Origin: Latrodectus hesperus
Lineage: Eukaryota > Arthropoda > Arachnida > Araneae > Theridiidae
Direction: 5' to 3'
Length of the DNA: 64,000 bases
Assembly (NCBI GenBank): GCA_037975125.1
Contig: CM075851.1
Coordinates: 120,620,908-120,684,907, forward strand
The first letter of the stretch is position 1. Each line of letters starts with the position of its first letter. Below the pieces are notes generated by a model that was not told the DNA's origin, ran no database searches, and saw nothing but the letters and a program-made list of their open reading frames with translations. Of this stretch, positions 61,932 through 64,000 are shown one piece after another. The position numbers and the translations under genes are program-made.

Positions 61932-62329
61932 AAAAATGCCTGATCTTTTAAGAGAAATAAGTAGTGTATAAATATTTATAAACATAATCAGTGGATACCT
62001 TTTATTTTCTTCTGAAACCATCTAGCTATCTTGAAGTTATCTCTAGTAAAGCCTCTAATAAATCTTGAAGACATCCACTTAGCCATGTTATTGAGTAAAT
62101 AATATTTATAACAGTTAGCCAACATTTGTCACCATCTCTTGTCATTGAAGAGATTAAATATTGCAAACCTCTTGAATTGTCAAATGTTAGATTGTACTAA
62201 TTTCCTTTATACTATTCAGTTATCGTACATATCTGATATCTTCATATTGGACGGGCAATTATATGCTGTTATTTCAATTATACAAATATGCTATTTAAAT
62301 TTTTTTATTATTATTCTAGTTCAGTTCTA

Positions 62330-62395
62330 TTGGCAACATTTCTTCATCGCCAAAAAAAATCAAAATTTGGAATCATGGGTTGTACGGCACCTATG

Positions 62396-62397
<2 letters not shown>
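62330..62397. mobile_element. MITE remnant, right end only
   Basis: TTGGCAACATTTCTTCATCGCC, AAAAAAAATCAAAATTTGGAA, and TGTACGGCACCTATGTC align with the right end of the 48.9-kb element (TTTCTTCGTCGCCAAAAAAA, ATACGGCATCTGTGCC). The left end is not found. The element end abuts an (AT)n array. Confidence 0.7.

Positions 62398-62490
<93 letters not shown>
62398..62490. repeat. (AT)n microsatellite, 93 bp
   Basis: Uninterrupted AT dinucleotides starting directly at the end of a MITE remnant (62330-62397). Confidence 0.98.
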
Positions 62491-62493
<3 letters not shown>

Positions 62494-63630
62494 ATTGAAA
62501 TGTATTAATTATGATATTAAATTCTCCCACTGAATTTTGATCAATAACTGAATTCAGATCACTTGTAACCCGGAAAACATTCGCGCCGATCTTTTTTTAC
62601 ATCATTATAACTGAGAGAAGTAAAATACTAAAATTACTCTAACACTGCTTCATTTGCTTATTATTTCATTCATTTAAAAAAATCCATCAGATTGCTAATG
62701 AGAAACACTAATTACATGAGATAGTTTTTTTTTAGTAATTTTAAGTACATCATAAATTTAATTAATATATAAATATTGATGTAAATGATATTACAAATTT
62801 TGGTTTTATCACATTTACATTTTCAAAACTATCTACTTTTAACCGAAGCTTTTTACCTTTCATTTGAAATGTTTCGAACCACTACAAGGTGTTATAGTTC
62901 AATTTAAGAAAGACTGCTACAGAAGAAAAATACTAAAATCTCTAGAAAGAAAAATACTACTATCATAAGAAAGTAGTACTTATGTAAAATTGAATCTGAG
63001 AAAAAGTGCTTGCTAGCATCATGATTTATTGCCATGTTGGAAGATAATTCTTTGATAAACTTATACCTGTATGAATTATAAATATACAATCAGTGAAAAA
63101 TGTTTCTTGAGATTTCTTATAGTTGACAGCGTTTCTCATTTCAAATTAAAAGTAGAGACATTAAATTTTTATCTCGTTAATTTGAATTAAAAAAAAACGA
63201 TTGCATTATTTTATGTGTAATGATCATTCAGCAAATATGTACTATTTGCCTCTAGATTTTACTATTTTCATGTGCTAAATTTTTAAATGTATCATTAATT
63301 TATTCATTGCTAATTGAAAACCATTGTTGAAATAATATCTGCCATTAAAAATATTTTATCAATATTTCATATTAACTAATATTCCCTAATAACATCAATA
63401 TTTAATCAAATGTGTTCGAAATATTCATGTAAATTTATTTTGTGAAATATTTTTAACACAAAAACACAGTATAATTCTAAATAATATATAGAAACGAATC
63501 TATCTCCATTTTAAAAGACAACATATTTAACTTAATCGAGAATAGTAAAGTATGAATATCACTTGGCAGGATACGAATTTCTCAAACGATATTTATACGA
63601 TTGCCACAATATTATGAAACTGTTCAAAAG
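62491..63630. other. AT-rich intergenic sequence, nothing recognised
   Basis: No gene or repeat supported. Confidence 0.5.
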
Positions 63631-63639
63631 TCTTCCGTT

Positions 63640-63800
63640 TTTTCGCCATTTACGCTTTGCAGCAACCGTGAGAAAGTTTGCCAACCTATAAATGGGAAAG
63701 GGGCGGAGTTGATTTCGTAGCGTATCTAAATATTGGCGCTCTTTGAGAAAATATTTCTCGATTAAAAACCGCGTCAGAAGCTATGAGACGGGCAACAGGC
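63640..63800. promoter_or_regulatory. Promoter-like patch near right edge
   Basis: CpG-containing stretch with TATAAA (63687-63692), a GC box GGGCGGAG (63701-63708) and an E2F-like TTGGCGC (63733-63739) in otherwise AT-rich DNA. It may serve a gene beyond the window. No coding start supported. Confidence 0.25.
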
Positions 63801-64000
63801 TGAGTTTTTTTTTTTTAATTTTATCATGAAATCTGAACAAAGAGATCTTCTCTTGTGTATTTCCTGTGTGAAAAGTACTTTTAATATTTTATTCTGAAAA
63901 TCTCACATTTCTTATAAGATAACTCAAATTTTATAAGCAACACATATGGCTGTTTAATAAGATGAAATGTAAATAAAACGCTATTGGAATATAACTAATA

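Overview
This is a strongly AT-rich eukaryotic window. It has long introns with canonical GT-AG splice sites, tRNA-derived and 5S-like SINEs, Tc1/mariner transposons and long (AT)n arrays. The one gene I can identify is a Jupiter/JPT1 (HN1) family microtubule-associated protein. Its terminal motifs, R-V/I-x-PPGG-xxSDIFG near the start and PPGG-x-SSG at the end, look more like arthropod Jupiter than the vertebrate homologue. Base composition, SINE content and a 32-kb first intron fit a large arthropod genome. A chelicerate such as a spider is my guess, not something the sequence proves.

Layout. 1-21 kb is upstream intergenic DNA with a degenerate ~100-bp tandem repeat (1.9-2.5 kb), several SINEs (3.0, 5.5, 15.5, 15.8 and 17.2 kb), and two dead Tc1/mariner copies side by side (9.4-10.7 and 11.5-13.05 kb). 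The second of these has double inverted repeats at each end. A promoter-like patch at 14.5 kb pairs an X-box with a splice donor. 21.1-21.4 kb is the likely Jupiter promoter (CCAAT, ETS and CRE motifs) and start exon. 21.5-53.7 kb is intron 1. It holds (AT)n arrays, three members of a ~172-bp SINE family, a MITE with an 8-bp target duplication, and a few GC-richer islands that may be regulatory or nested exons. 53.7-57.5 kb holds coding exons 2-4. 57.5-59.1 kb is probably the 3' UTR. 59.1-64 kb is intergenic, with a SINE whose head is tandemly duplicated, a MITE remnant abutting an (AT)n array, and a promoter-like patch near the right edge.

The Jupiter model (exons 21414-21472, 53730-54061, 54145-54321, 57391-57479) has consistent phases throughout and encodes 218 residues. 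Exon 3 carries a 12-nt coding minisatellite (Asn-Gly-x-x repeats). It has phase 1 at both ends, so skipping it would keep the frame. I found no operon-like or defence-like system. The interesting content is repeat biology and the structure of this one gene.
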